Shown piece after piece: positions 9,915 to 21,624 of a stretch of DNA of 64,000 nucleotides. Origin of the DNA: Manis javanica (Eukaryota; Chordata; Mammalia; Pholidota; Manidae). Each line of letters opens with the position of its first letter. The first letter of the stretch is position 1. The translations under genes were made by a program, and so were the position numbers. The notes beneath the pieces are model-generated. The model saw only the letters and a list, made by a program, of their open reading frames with translations, ran no database searches and was not told the origin of the DNA. The stretch lies in NCBI RefSeq assembly GCF_040802235.1, contig NC_133165.1, positions 14,665,623 through 14,729,622 on the forward strand, written 5' to 3'.

Positions 9915-12270
9915 GTTTTGCTTTTTTCCCATTCTTATAATTACTTTTCCCCTTGAAATATAAGATGTACATGTTTTGGTGAGAAAAATTTAAGAATAGA
10001 TCATTAGTTCATGTGAAACCTTGCCTCAGGCAAAACTGTGGTACATTGGTGATGGTGGTGTGAAGTTTGGGTCCTGTCTAGTCTTTCTTTCCGAAATTTT
10101 ATTCTATTTTGATGGGGTAGAAAACCATCTGTTGATCAAATTTTAATCACCACAGTGTGGGAATAGTTAGTTTTCCCTTTCTTTTTAAACACTATTATGA
10201 CATTTGCAAATACATATTTTCCATTTTCAGTTGTGTGGTCTGGCTTTGGAAATGAAAGTAGTTTGGAAGTCTACTATCTAATTATTTTTAACTTGTCTCT
10301 CTTTAAAAATTCCTAACACCTGCTTAAAAATTCTTGCTGTATTACCCACTACCCTCAAAAAACATTTCAACCGGTTTCTTCTAAAGGAAATTTTTCAAAA
10401 TTGGAGAAAAGGCAAAAGTTCAGCCTTATTTTCACAAGCTTAAAATTGTTAGATGAGTTATATTTTAATATGTTTTTGTTAAACATCTCATTTTATAGGA
10501 AAAATACATTTTAAGGATTTCTACTATATTTACATATAAAGTTAATAATGACAGTCAATTTCTTATTTAAGAATAGCATAATTGTGTTTATTTTAGGAAT
10601 GAGAAAAAGCACAGAATATGAATGAAGCTTTTAATAATCACCCCCAATGCACTATATTTCTCTTTTAAATACAAGTTTGATTGGATCTCTACTTTAAAGA
10701 TAGTACAGCAAATGTTGAAGAGCTCACCTATCTCCATGAAGTTACACCTTGTAGCAAGTATCTTCTCATAAATGTTGAAAATTATATAATCAAAGTCAGT
10801 GAAATCCTAAACCCAGCTGTACTATTAACTTGAGTGTGACATTGAGATTTTGATAACTCTAGGAATGGAAAGAATCACCTAGACCCTTTGTCACTTTGCC
10901 ATTAGGTAATCCCATAACCGTACATGGATAACTCCTGCCCCAGTCCTTTTCATTTCCAGCCAGTTTGTCTTGTTTGGAGGTGCAGTAATGTATCCAGTAA
11001 CTCTCACCTGTTGGTACACCGATTTGTTAAATCACAGAGACTGAGTTGATTCATTTCAAAAGAGAACTATAATATCTTCACGAATTACATATTTCAAGGT
11101 AGAATTTCAGTCTGTGCAGTTGTTCTTTGTAAAATGACTTCTAGAACAATCACTATCATGCTTTCTCTCCTCTGGGATGATTTGAATTGGTTAATGCTGG
11201 TGTTCAAGTGTGTTCCCTGCACCAGTCACACCATTCAGTATCTTCTGTGACAAGCATAGAAGTGGTCAGTCATTTCTCTTTCTGGATAGTGTTTGATTAA
11301 AGAAGCTGAGGATTGTATAACATCTGGGGGCAAGTTCACCATGCTTTCATTATGTCCTGGGACATTAGCTAACTGAAGTCTCTAAGTAAGTTGCCTAAGT
11401 GCTGAATATGTTCCCATTTTCTCCACTCTCTTCTTGGAAGGTGGTCCTGAGTGTAGTACTGTGCATGTATCCCTCTGACATTTATCCATTTATGTTTTAT
11501 TTAAACCTGATGCTGTCAGTTTGGATCCTAAACTGAGATTCTGAGAATAATTTGGGTTATCAATTTTTCTTTGTCTTTAAAAAAATGATTGACTATTTCA
11601 TGGGGATGTTGTAAACAGAGTACTAGGGCAAGACATGTTGAGGGGAAAAAGAAAATTGGAAATGTTTTTATACATAACTGTATTGTATGGATAAATCTCT
11701 TAAAGCTGAAAATAAAAATATTTAATTCTAGTAATTCAGTTGCATTTCACATCTAGATTTTAATGCCATGTGATTTAAATTTTTGAATTTTAATTACACT
11801 GATGCACCATCTTTTACCCAGAACCCTTGGGGCCAGTGTGTTTTAGACTTCAGAATTTCCTGAGCTTTGTCTGTATATAATGTATATTATGGAAACTTCT
11901 CTGGATGGATTCTGTGCAGGGCCCCATAATTATACATTGTCATATCTGAAGGGAATTCTATGAATACTGCTATTGCATGGACAAAAATAGGTTATAAATG
12001 CCACAGGTAAGTACAGGTCTGGTTTTGTCACCAATCAAGTTGGTAATACATTTACAAATAAAATACCAGTTTTCTGAGTATATGGAATTTGGAAACATAG
12101 GTAAGGGACCAGGAATTATATGTTTAGAAGGATGTAGTTCCAGTCTCTTGTACAAACATCTCTACATGTTGTTTTCCAATACTGACTTGTATTTTACTAC
12201 TATAATTATTTGAGTACCGCTAGCAATCCATGGTCCTTAAAGACAGTGATGATGGTCTTGTCATTTTTTA
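9915..12270. other. Intronic DNA, no feature recognised
   Basis: AT-rich unique-looking sequence. I see no exon with splice signals, no RNA gene and no repeat I can name. Conserved non-coding elements could exist, but this cannot be judged from one sequence. Confidence 0.5.
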
Positions 12271-12305
12271 AAGCAAATTATTTTTATTTTTATTATTTTT
12301 ATTTT

Positions 12306-12570
12306 TATTTTTGGGTGGGAAGGGAGGGATAAGGAGAAAAAGGGGCATTACGATTAGCACACATAATGTAGCGGGGTGGGGCATGGGAAAGGCAGTATAA
12401 CACTGCGAAGACAAGTAGTGATTCTATAGCATCTTTATATGTGGATGGACAGTGACTGTAATGGGCTATGTGGTGGGGACTTGATAATGGGGGGAGTCTG
12501 GTAACCATAATGTTGTTCATGTAATTGTATATTAATGATACCAAAATAATAAAAAATAAATAAATGAAAT
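12306..12570 (+). mobile_element. LINE-1 3' UTR fragment, severely 5'-truncated
   Basis: From 'gggagggataaggagaaaaa' through 'aggggcattacgattag', 'gaagacaagtagtgattcta', 'ggacagtgactgtaatgg' and 'catgtaattgtatattaatg' it follows, in order, the 3' UTR of the full-length L1 at 54,013-60,046 (which is on the other strand). An A-rich tail with TAAA interruptions follows. It belongs to the same or a closely related L1 family and is older than the full-length copy by divergence. A T-rich (ATTTTT-like) stretch abuts its 5' side (12,277-12,311). Confidence 0.85.
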
Positions 12571-12829
12571 ATAGTGGCAGTGGAAGAGTGTGGCCTGTTT
12601 TGTGTGTGTGTGGTAACAGCTCAAGACAGGAGTTTGTATATGGAATATTCAGTAGAATTTTGAGTGAACTAGTGATGTGATAAGGTAATAATGACAGAAT
12701 GTTATTCTGCTGTTTTGATTTAGGATGGATTACATAATACTCATGCATTGACATCTGCTAAAATAATGCTCTGTACCAAAAAAACACAAAACCTCAGTGA
12801 CATGCAAAAATACAAGTTTATGGAATTCA

Positions 12830-13215
12830 GCTGATCTCCACTTGGATTGGTTGATCCTGGCTGGGCTCACTTGTACCACTGGTTAGCTAGAGGTTGGCTC
12901 AGTTAGCTTTTGTTAACTGGCTATTGTCTAATCTAGAATAGTCTTCACAGGACCAAGTGGGGCCGCTCAGCCCTATGTATGTGTCTAATACTGCAGGAGG
13001 CAAGCCCTGGCAGGTTCTCATGGTCATGGCAGAGCAAAGCAGAAGGGAACAAAGGCTTTTTAAGCTTATGCTTGGGTCTTTTTTAGTAGTATTCCTTGGC
13101 TAAGCCCAGAGACAGATTGGAAAGTAATATGAAATTTCATAGCAAAATTATAGGGAGGGATGAAGCATGGCCACCATCAATGCGATTGGTCTCCCACAGA
13201 TGTAAGTGAGAACAG
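12830..13215. mobile_element. LTR-like interspersed repeat, family uncertain
   Basis: Landmarks such as 'ggctgggctcacttgtacc', 'gcaggaggcaagccctgg' and 'catcaatgcgattggtctcc' resemble an old MaLR/ERVL-type LTR in reverse orientation, but I cannot assign a family with confidence. Confidence 0.4.
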
Positions 13216-13419
13216 TCATTTGGGTCATTATTATGTTAGGGAGAGCTTATCTCAATAATGCAATAATTCTGTTGAGGTATAGAAATTTGAAATAGGATTG
13301 TGAACTTTGAATCTAAGAAAGGCAATAGAAATGAAAAGATTATTGAGGAAAGAGAATGGACAAGGACTGGTAATGAACCGAATGGCCAAGGCTTTGGGCT
13401 TTAAGCAGGAATTTGAATT

Positions 13420-13565
13420 GGAGTTCTCCATTCACTAGCTGAGGAACCATTGGTAAGTCACGTGACCACTCTGAACTGTATTTCCTTCATTGGAAGGAGG
13501 GATGACATCTTCCTTAGGAGCAGTTGTTGAAATGAGGTTTGTGTATTTGCTTCAGAAACTCTGAA
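13420..13565 (+). mobile_element. MIR SINE remnant
   Basis: 'ttcactagctgaggaacc' followed by 'ggtaagtcacgtgaccactc' and 'atttccttcattggaagga' follows the MIR core (CACTAGCTGTGTGACC ... TTTCCTCATCTGTAAAA). Confidence 0.7.
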
Positions 13566-13734
13566 CATTTAAAAATACAAGGAATTATTTTTCATCAATT
13601 GTGATGTGCTAGTATATACTCTGAAGGGGAATTAAAAGAGTCTACTTGGGAAGAAAAGGAATATGTTTATATTTTGACATTTAAAAATTTTAAATATTTA
13701 AGTGAAACTTACAGAGAATGACAGAAGTCACTTT

Positions 13735-13960
13735 TCTGGAGGCAGACTACCAGGTATCTTGCTACTTACTAGTTCAATAATCTTGTTCAAAGTAGTTAAT
13801 TCAAGTAATGATAGAACCTGCCTCATAAGATCATTTTTAAGAAATAAATGAGCCAGAACATGTCAAATGATCAATTCAATGCCTCACAGGTAATACCTGC
13901 TCAATAAATGTTAAATGCAGCTATCGATGCTATTTTCATTACCATAGATATTATCATCAT
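13735..13960 (+). mobile_element. MIR SINE remnant
   Basis: 'cagactaccaggtatcttgc' and 'cttactagttcaataatctt', then 'acctgcctcataagatcatt' and 'gctcaataaatgttaaatg' near 13,900. Together these give nearly the whole MIR length in sense orientation. Confidence 0.7.
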
Positions 13961-14659
13961 TATCCTTAGCTAACCTTAACTGCATGATTTTACTGGGTGA
14001 TAATGAACACTAGCACAAATTGAAAGCACTGGAAATCCTACTCTCTGAAATCTTTATCAAATTTTGGAGTCCTGTGATTTATCTTTTTTTAAAAAAGCCT
14101 TCTTAACTCCGGTTTCCTAAATAGCTTTCTCAAATTCTCTACTTCCTCAATGGCCAAACTTACAAGTCCCTTGATTAAGTCAAACAACATCCTTTCCTAT
14201 TGTGCAAAGATAACATCAGGATTGAATTCCTTCCTTTTCAATGAAACCTGATGCCACCACTCTAAGCATTTTATCTTCTGCTCCTGTCGATGAGAAATAT
14301 GTGGCGAATTCTGCTACCTCTTGTTATACTGATTCCATGTTTGAATGTGTTTTTCTCCCTTACAGTTAGTTATTTTCCCCTGGCCAAATGAAATGGTATT
14401 CACCAGCAACCTTTATTTCTTACTGTATCTCTATATCATTTTTCTTTTCTAAACCCACATAATCATCATTCTGTCGTCATTCATTCTATCATCACAGTTC
14501 TCCTAAAAATACACTCTTTCATGCCCCCAGTGGATACATATTTTGAAAATCTAGTGATCCTTCATTCTTCATGCCCCGTGGCATCTCTGCACCCAGCCAC
14601 TATTATTTCCTCTTGAAATTCCCATGCCCATAATTCGTCATAAGCATTCTTTTTTTAGG

Positions 14660-15268
14660 TTATCTTCAGTACTGGTTCTTTTCCCACAGTCCTCCGTACA
14701 CTTGTTTACACCCATACTTGTCTTTATTTACTTAGGATCTCCAATCTTAAGCATTGCCCTTCCTGTTTAATACTTCCCTCTAAGACTTGATCCTCTTCTT
14801 CCCCTTTCTCCTTTAGCTTTTCCTTCTCTAATGTCTTCAATTGTTTTTCTCTCTCTGTCTCTCTCAACTGGCTTTCTTGTAACACATTCAGATCTATTCC
14901 TTAAAGTAAAATGATGACAAGTACATTATCAACACGAGTCCCTTCACAGTATGTCTCCAGTAAGCTACTAAACTATCTTTTCTTCTCCTGTGACTTTCTC
15001 ACCTTGTCTGTTCTCTGTTTCAGTTTCTTCATCTTCTTCACATTTTGGGCAACTGCAGTGTGGCTTTCCCTCTAACTCCCCACTGCATGTCATCAGCAGT
15101 GAGTTGATGAATGCAGTAGGTTTGTTTTACAAAAATTCACTACAAGATTTGACACTCTGTAATCACACTCCATTCTCAAAAAAACAAAACAAAACAAAAA
15201 CACCTTACTCTCTTAACTTTTGGGACACCACACTGTCTTGGTTCCTAAATATTTTTTACTACTGGAGG
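14660..15268 (+). mobile_element. L2 LINE fragment (ORF2 region)
   Basis: The C/T-rich sequence with 'gctactaaactatcttttct', 'ttcagtttcttcatcttctt' and, near 15,218, 'cttttgggacaccacactgt' then 'cttggttcctaaatat' parallels the L2 segment that normally reads 'tccaggacaccacactctcctggtt'. C/T-rich sequence from about 14,080 may be a further part. No coding potential remains. An LTR begins directly after it. Confidence 0.45.
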
Positions 15269-15269
15269 G

Positions 15270-15627
15270 AAAATGGAAGTTCCCATGGCCAGGATCCTCA
15301 CCTGACCCTGACCTTCTTGCCCACCAGGCAGGTGCAATGCCTGCCAGCGCATGCTTGCACACGGGTGGACAGTGAGCTAGTATTAACTCTGTTGCTATAT
15401 AAAGAGCTCTGCCCAGTGCTCTGGGGCACAGCTGTGGGTGCAGAGAGACCCACAGGAGAAGCTGGAGAGAGCTTGTGGACTTGCTAGATGCTAGCACTCA
15501 ACCTGCCACTGTGAGAATAAACCATGGTATAGACCCTTTTACCCCCAACATTCCATTGTTGTGATTCGGTCTCTCCGAATCACCAGAGTGAACTTGCCCG
15601 GGACTGAAACCTCCTGCAAGACAACTT
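15270..15627 (+). mobile_element. Solo LTR of an endogenous retrovirus (copy A)
   Basis: It has LTR architecture in order: a U3-like block with 'cccatggccaggatcctcac', a TATA box (TATATAAAG, 15,396-15,404), a start-proximal block 'gctctgcccagtgctctggg', and a poly(A) signal AATAAA (15,516-15,521) about 115 bases after the TATA. The R/U5-like end has 'ggtctctccgaatcaccaga' and finishes near 'cctgcaagacaa'. The same sequence recurs at 63,325-63,472. The outer ends are approximate, no internal viral genes adjoin it, and it is read as solo. The reading frames that cross it are not genes. Confidence 0.75.
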
Positions 15628-15689
15628 CCCATTTTTTTTCCTGTGGGCAACTCCTTATCTAGCTCCTCCTTAAATGTTAAATAATAAAG

Positions 15690-15765
15690 GTAAGATGAAT
15701 AATAGTAATAGTTAACATTTCTAAACACTCCCACATGCCAGGCAGTGTTTTATTTAAGCATCTAG
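15690..15765 (-). mobile_element. Short MIR fragment
   Basis: 'atagttaacatttctaaaca' and 'cacatgccaggcagtgtttt' resemble the 3' part of MIR in reverse ('...cactatgtgccaggcactgt'). Confidence 0.5.
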
Positions 15766-16869
15766 ATATTAAAATGAGAGTCTTTCTGTTAGAGGGGAAG
15801 TGAAATAGTGAGGTGCAAGACTTCATTTGTAGGAGGTGCTGAACTACAGTGTAACTAATAAATCTATCATGAGCTTAAACTCCATTTTAATGCTCTTCAG
15901 TGGCTGAAGTGGTGAAGTCAGAAGAGAGACAGCATGGGTTTGGAGGGCTGTTAATTTGCTGTGCATAGTGTACCACTCCATATATAAGGGATGGAGTGAT
16001 TCCCGTTCAACTTAGCCAAACAGGGGTTCCAGGGAAAACATTCAGAGAACTTTTGTTTCATCCAGAGACTGAAGGACACAGAGCTGGAGATGTCCCAGCC
16101 TCTATAAAGAGTCGCATAGTAGGCAAGTCCTCCAAGGTCAAAACAAAGTTTGCTGATTTTTTGAAAAGCAAATTTGGCCTTCAGAAGGGGAGATTGCTTA
16201 GAATTATCTTTGTGTAAACCCACAGTATGAATAGACTGTCAGAAGCCTAGGTTTCCGGTGGTGAATAACGAGAGACAAATTGGAGGATCCACTCCAGAGA
16301 GGAGACTGAGAGCTAGTCAAATAAAACTAAGGAGGAACCTAGAGAGGGGCTCTTGAGAAAGCCACAAACCCATCCCAGAAGGGTCATTGGTTGCATATTT
16401 TCTATTCAGAAAGTCCTGACTGTGTGGATGACTACTAGTCAGCCACATACCACTGTCATCTTTCTCTGTATTTTCACCTTCACAGGCCGAACTCTGGAGG
16501 GGTCAGAAACTGTGGCTGGGAGTGGAGGATGTTAGGGTAAAGATAGACCACCATGACCCCATCCTCTGATGCCTACTTCAAAGCTTGAAACAAGCCTGAA
16601 CTGCGTGTAAAGGAGGAAGCTTCAGGTTGGATAGGTGCTCAGGGCTCTGTATATTACATAGTCCTATAAGGAACTCGAACTTTGAAATCATTAGACTTTT
16701 AAATTCCAGGATAAAACAAGTTTATTTTCTAAGCATGATCAGGAAAGCTAAGAGACCTGGCTGAAATTTCATTTGGTGTTCCTTTCTTCACCCAAGGGAA
16801 TCAAAGAAGATGAAATAACCATTTCTGAATTCAGCTCCTTCATGAAACTGGTTTGAGTTTCTCAGTCCT
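15766..16869. other. Intronic DNA, no feature recognised
   Basis: Moderate-complexity sequence with several frames of 60-90 codons on both strands. None has a known domain, and the two larger ones (15,951-16,223) overlap antisense to each other. Nothing supports a gene. Confidence 0.5.
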
Positions 16870-17000
16870 CGAAACTTTCCAGTGAAGTTGTTATTATTCC
16901 CATTTTACAGATGACAAAACTGAGTCACAGAGAGGTTAATTAACTTGCTCAACAGCACACCGTTCTTAAGTGGTACTAATCAGGATTCTATTCATGGCTT
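16870..17000 (-). mobile_element. MIR SINE remnant
   Basis: 'cccattttacagatgacaaa' then 'actgagtcacagagaggtta' and 'cttgctcaacagcacacc' are a clear antisense MIR core. Confidence 0.85.
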
Positions 17001-17319
17001 ACTGATTTTTTGTTCTGAGCCACCTCCATCATCTCATTATTTTCATCAGATTGAAAGAAGTATTAAATGTCTCTGGAAACATCCTTAAGAGACATGGACC
17101 AATGAAAGCATTTCTCATGACTATGCCTAAATTCTAATAAGCAAGCAACATTAGTGAAAAGATTATTAGAATTAGTATATTATACTAAGTACATTTATTC
17201 AGGGATCCTAAATCTTATTTGTGATACCATGAATGTACTTTTTATGTACTAAGTATACTTTATAGCCATTGGTTCCTTTTTTAGAAGCAAGAGAGTATGG
17301 GTTACTTCAAAAAGTATGT

Positions 17320-17480
17320 AACTAGAAATGATAATACCAGGATTTCAGTTTCAGCTTTGCTAAACCCCATGACACTAGAAAATCATTGAATTTCTGAGGC
17401 CTCTTGTTTACTTCCATGTAAGAGAGGGTAGGAATTCTTGTTCCCTCTGATTTGTTGTATACTTTTGCTAATTTCAAGTG
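17320..17480 (+). mobile_element. MIR SINE remnant
   Basis: 'tttcagctttgctaaacccc', 'gaaaatcattgaatttctga' and 'ggcctcttgtttacttccat' follow the sense MIR core, diverged. Confidence 0.55.
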
Positions 17481-17929
17481 ATTATAAAGGGTGTACACTT
17501 TAGTTTTATTAATTTAATCATTTAATAAATTCTGTTTACTCAACAAATATTTTAAAGTCTACTCTGTGTCAGGTTCTGTGTTTTCAATATAGTTTGCTGA
17601 TAGCTATGCTTTATTTTATCTTAAGACCTTGGTCAATTATTGTTCTTAGAAATGCAATATGTCAATAAGAAGATAATACCTGTAATTCACTATCATATTT
17701 ATTTGTAAATTCTTTAAAACAGACTATTATTTCTAGTTTTTTCATTATCTTTTATCCTCTACTGTGATGAGTTGCCCATGTTTCTGGAAAAGGTCAGCAC
17801 TCTTATGTTCTGTATCTCATCACCTCCTGCTATTTCAGATCAAAGCTTTTCTCTATATCATCAGTATTTCCATCTTTAATGAATTATAACCAACACAATG
17901 AAATGTTCTTACATTTCTCCCATCTTAAA

Positions 17930-19400
17930 AAAAAAATCTATTAACAATCCTGTCCTACAAAGTTACCACCTCAATTATCTCAGTTATCTTTCTTAACAGG
18001 AAAAGGTCTTTTTTTTTTTTTTTCAATTATCTACACTTGTTCTTTCTAATTTCTTCTCCCCTACCCCATTTTCTCTTGAATTCACTCTAGTCAGGCATTC
18101 GCCTCATAAACTTGATCTAACCTGTTATAGATAATGTTCACATTACCTATAATCTCTATATGTAAAATGCAATGTCAGTTCTCAATTCACCATTCCTACT
18201 CATCAGCAGCATTAGATACAGCAGATCTCTTCTTTCCTGAAACACTTTTCTCCATTTGGCTCTAGGGCAGCTCACTTGCCTGCTTTCATTTCTACCTCAC
18301 TGGTCAGTCCTGTCTTTCCTGACAGTTACTTCTCATCCTCCTGATTCATTAGTGCCCGATGACTCCAGGGCTTAAGTTTCTGGACCTTTCCACTTTCCAT
18401 CTCTACTGGCACCATAGATGATCTCTTCCATCTCCTGGCTTTAAATTATCATCTAAATGTCGATGACTCCAGAACTTACGTCTCTAATGCAGACATTTCT
18501 CATAACTTTCAAACTCTTATTGTCGAATGCAGAAACATATCCAAAATGAGCTCATGATCTTCATTTCGTCTCTTGCATCTCAACTAGTAGCGGTTGTCCG
18601 CTGGCTTAGGCCAAAACCTGTTTTATTTCTTTCACATTCTTATTCAATCTACCAGTAAAGTCTGCCATTTTTATCTGTAAGATACATGTAGAAGTGAACC
18701 ACCATGATCACCTCTATAGCTCCATCCTAGTCAGGGCCACCATCTCTTACCTGGATTAAATGGGATCTCCCTGACTTGTCTCCTTGTACCTCATCAGTGT
18801 GTTGCCGAAAGAGCAGCAAGAGAGATCCTGATTCTTATGAAAGGGGGTGTAATTTTGTTTCACATATGCTCAAATTTCTGAAATGCTTTCCAATCTCCAT
18901 GTAAAATTACAGGTCTTTAAAGTGGCCTAAAGGTCTAACAGCTGCCCTTTCATCTTTACCTACCTGATATCTTCTGCTATTTTCTGGCTCAGTCATTCTA
19001 CTCCCCACCTGGTGTTCTTGCTGTTCAACGTGTTGGGTGTTCACCTGCCTTAGGGACTTTGCACTGGCTGTTCCCTCAGTGTGGGACATTTGCTTCTATG
19101 TAGCCCTGTGGCTGGCTGTCAACTCTTCCCTTCAGGCTTTACTCTGATGTTACCTTCTCAGTGAGGCCAGGCCGGATTGAACATATTCAAAATTCTCCTT
19201 AATATTCCCAATAGTCTTGCTTCTCTGCTTTTCTGTGCTTGCTCTTATAACCATCCAACACAGTGTATATTTTATTTCTTTGCCTTGCTTCTTATCTCTC
19301 TTTGCTTCCACTCGACTCTGTTCTGTGAAGCTAGGGAATTCTTTTCTAACAGTTTAGTTTATGGCTGTAGTTTCTGCCTATCACAGTATTTGGCATTTAG
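17930..19400 (+). mobile_element. Long L2 LINE copy (RT region to 3' end)
   Basis: About 1.45 kb follows the L2 order from the reverse-transcriptase domain to the 3' UTR. 'catcagcagcattagatac' (18,200) corresponds to the Ser-Ala-Ala-Phe-Asp palm segment, and 'gtcgatgactccagaact' (18,460) to the position of the catalytic Tyr-Ala-Asp-Asp block. 'agctcatgatcttcatttcg' and 'gccaccatctcttacctgga' follow downstream, then 'gggactttgcactggctgtt' (19,050) and 'tcagtgaggccaggccggat' in the 3' part. Frames are broken throughout, so it is a fossil. L2 was active in early mammals. Confidence 0.8.
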
Positions 19401-21620
19401 TTGTTTTTCAAGAATACGAAATAATGAAATGAAAATAAGAATCATTCTTTTGCTTGTTGGACACACTTTTCATGATATCTACTTATTCAGCAAGTCGTAT
19501 AGTCATAAAAAATTGGCATATATTAAATGTTTTGATAAAACAAGAAAACAAATACAACTTACAGAGCCTAATGGCTAGAGTGAAGACCAACATCATAGTT
19601 ATATATGAGACTCATTTTGGTTTTGCACCTTGATGTCTTTTCTATAATGAAATGGGTTTTCTATCAAGAGGTGGCATTTTGCATATTTTACAAATCAGAG
19701 CAAGAGAAATCAGAATGTAGATGACTTGCTTTCAATGTATGAACGAAAGACATTAATCCAAGTTCAAATTTCATTTCTTTTCACATTTTTCATGCTCTTT
19801 TACTAAGGAGTATACTTCCTAAATCAAGCCAGCTTTCATGAAAGAAATGGTATGGATAGTTATGTGGCATTATAATAAAACTACCACTATTTGATAGCTC
19901 TATCTGACTCATCTTAAGGAAGGACAAAAGTAAAAGTAGAAGTGTTTTTGGTCAGTTTTAATTTTTGAACAGTATATATTTTAATTAATTCTTCTTTGTT
20001 TTTTCTTGCTTTTATTCTCATTCCCTCAGAAGGAATAATATTAATGGGAAAATGGCCATTAGTAGTCGTAAGATGAATTTCTAACCTGAGATTTTATAGT
20101 CTAATTTGGTATGTGTAATACTAGCATCTTCAGGATTGACTTGTTTTTTTAATAATTGAAGAAAAATTCTAGGTTCAGTAATAGAAACATTGAAATTCAC
20201 ACTACATACTTTTTCTGGATGTTTCTTTTCAAGGCCTATGGCTCAAGGCTAAGTAGTAACCATCATGATGCTATAGTTTGGGGACAGAGAAAGAGTTTAG
20301 AGTTATAGTTGTGGAATACTTTAAAACATGAGTACCACACTATATTTAATTATATCACACATAATGCATTGATGTCTGCAATTTAATTAGTTTACAGAAT
20401 AGTAGCTCTCTGTTAGCGTATGCTGCATGGACATTAGAAAGCCCCTAATATTTGCTGTCTGATTATTTAACAGTCATATAAAGATAATGTGATTTAATCT
20501 TAGTGAAGATTAGTAGGTTAAAGGTGTATAGCACTGAATTTTAAATTACTCTTTGCTTTACAATCTGAGTTTATTTGTGACTAATGCTTTTTTTTAAAAA
20601 TAAAGATCTACTAATTTCCCTCAAATGTGAGATAATTTACTGAGTGATTGGTTATTTCTTTCTTGGGCTTTGAATTAGAACAAATTTCCTCAAAATGAAA
20701 ATTTTAAGTTCTTTTTTGCTTCCTAAGAAGTGAAATTCTTGATGCTGAAACTTGGGAAAGGTGCTAAGGAAACAAGGTTGAGTCCAGTCCCTCATGGCTC
20801 TCCTTCCCCAGCTCCCAGGAGGTAGTCAAGAGATCTCAGGTTGCCTTGAAAGGCAGTTTTCCCTAAAATATATGGCATAAAATGAATATTTCTGCTTTGA
20901 AGCATTCCTGTATCTGAAAGCCCACACTAATTTTGACACTGATTAGAGAAAATTGTACAAAAATCAGTGTGATTAGAATTTGACACAACACTGCTCTATA
21001 TTAAATAAATTTTCCTGGATTGTTCTTACCTATATTCTCTCCTTTAATGCCCACTTGTAGGGTAGTCTGTTTCATCTGAAATGTACATTATTGTGGCTCA
21101 AAATTGGTGTCTGTTTTTATGAGTGTTTAGAACATTCATTTATGCTTTGGTGACTTACAATAGATCATTAATTGAACAAATCTTAAAAATATACTGATTA
21201 TTGATTTGAAAGTTTTTATGATATATGTTTTACCTAAGTTTTTATGATATATGTTTTACTTAGATATGTGTATGATCTAAGATAAAGGGATAAATCACTT
21301 TCAAGTAATAGCAAAATTATTTGATCTTTGTTAATTTTGTTATGGGAAACATTATTTAACAATAGTTATGAAAACTGTCATTTTTAAAATTCTAGCCAAT
21401 TGCCTGACCTACTCTCTTATCAGAATACAGCCCTATGACCTATATGGAATCTGTACAAAATAATCCATACGGGTGGAAATTGCTTGAGTTAGAGGAAATT
21501 AAATCTGTTAATATCTTTTTAGTAGAAAAGATTTAACTTCTAAAATCACATTTTTTAGTAACATTGTTGAGTACATTTAATTTTTCTTCTAAAAACGTAA
21601 CCTCATTTTACAGTTTCAAG
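19401..21620. other. Intronic DNA, no gene recognised
   Basis: AT-rich with stops in all frames. The only structure I see is a direct tandem duplication at 21,212-21,263. Confidence 0.5.
21212..21263. repeat. 26-bp tandem duplication
   Basis: Two adjacent 26-base units (21,212-21,237 and 21,238-21,263), each starting 'gtttttatgatatatgtttt', differ at a single position. The near-identity suggests a fairly recent slippage or duplication event. Confidence 0.9.
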
Positions 21621-21624
21621 TCTA

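Noticed and set aside
14990..15487. 165-codon plus-strand open frame
   Set aside because: It crosses from L2-like sequence into an ERV LTR, and the peptide has no recognisable domain.
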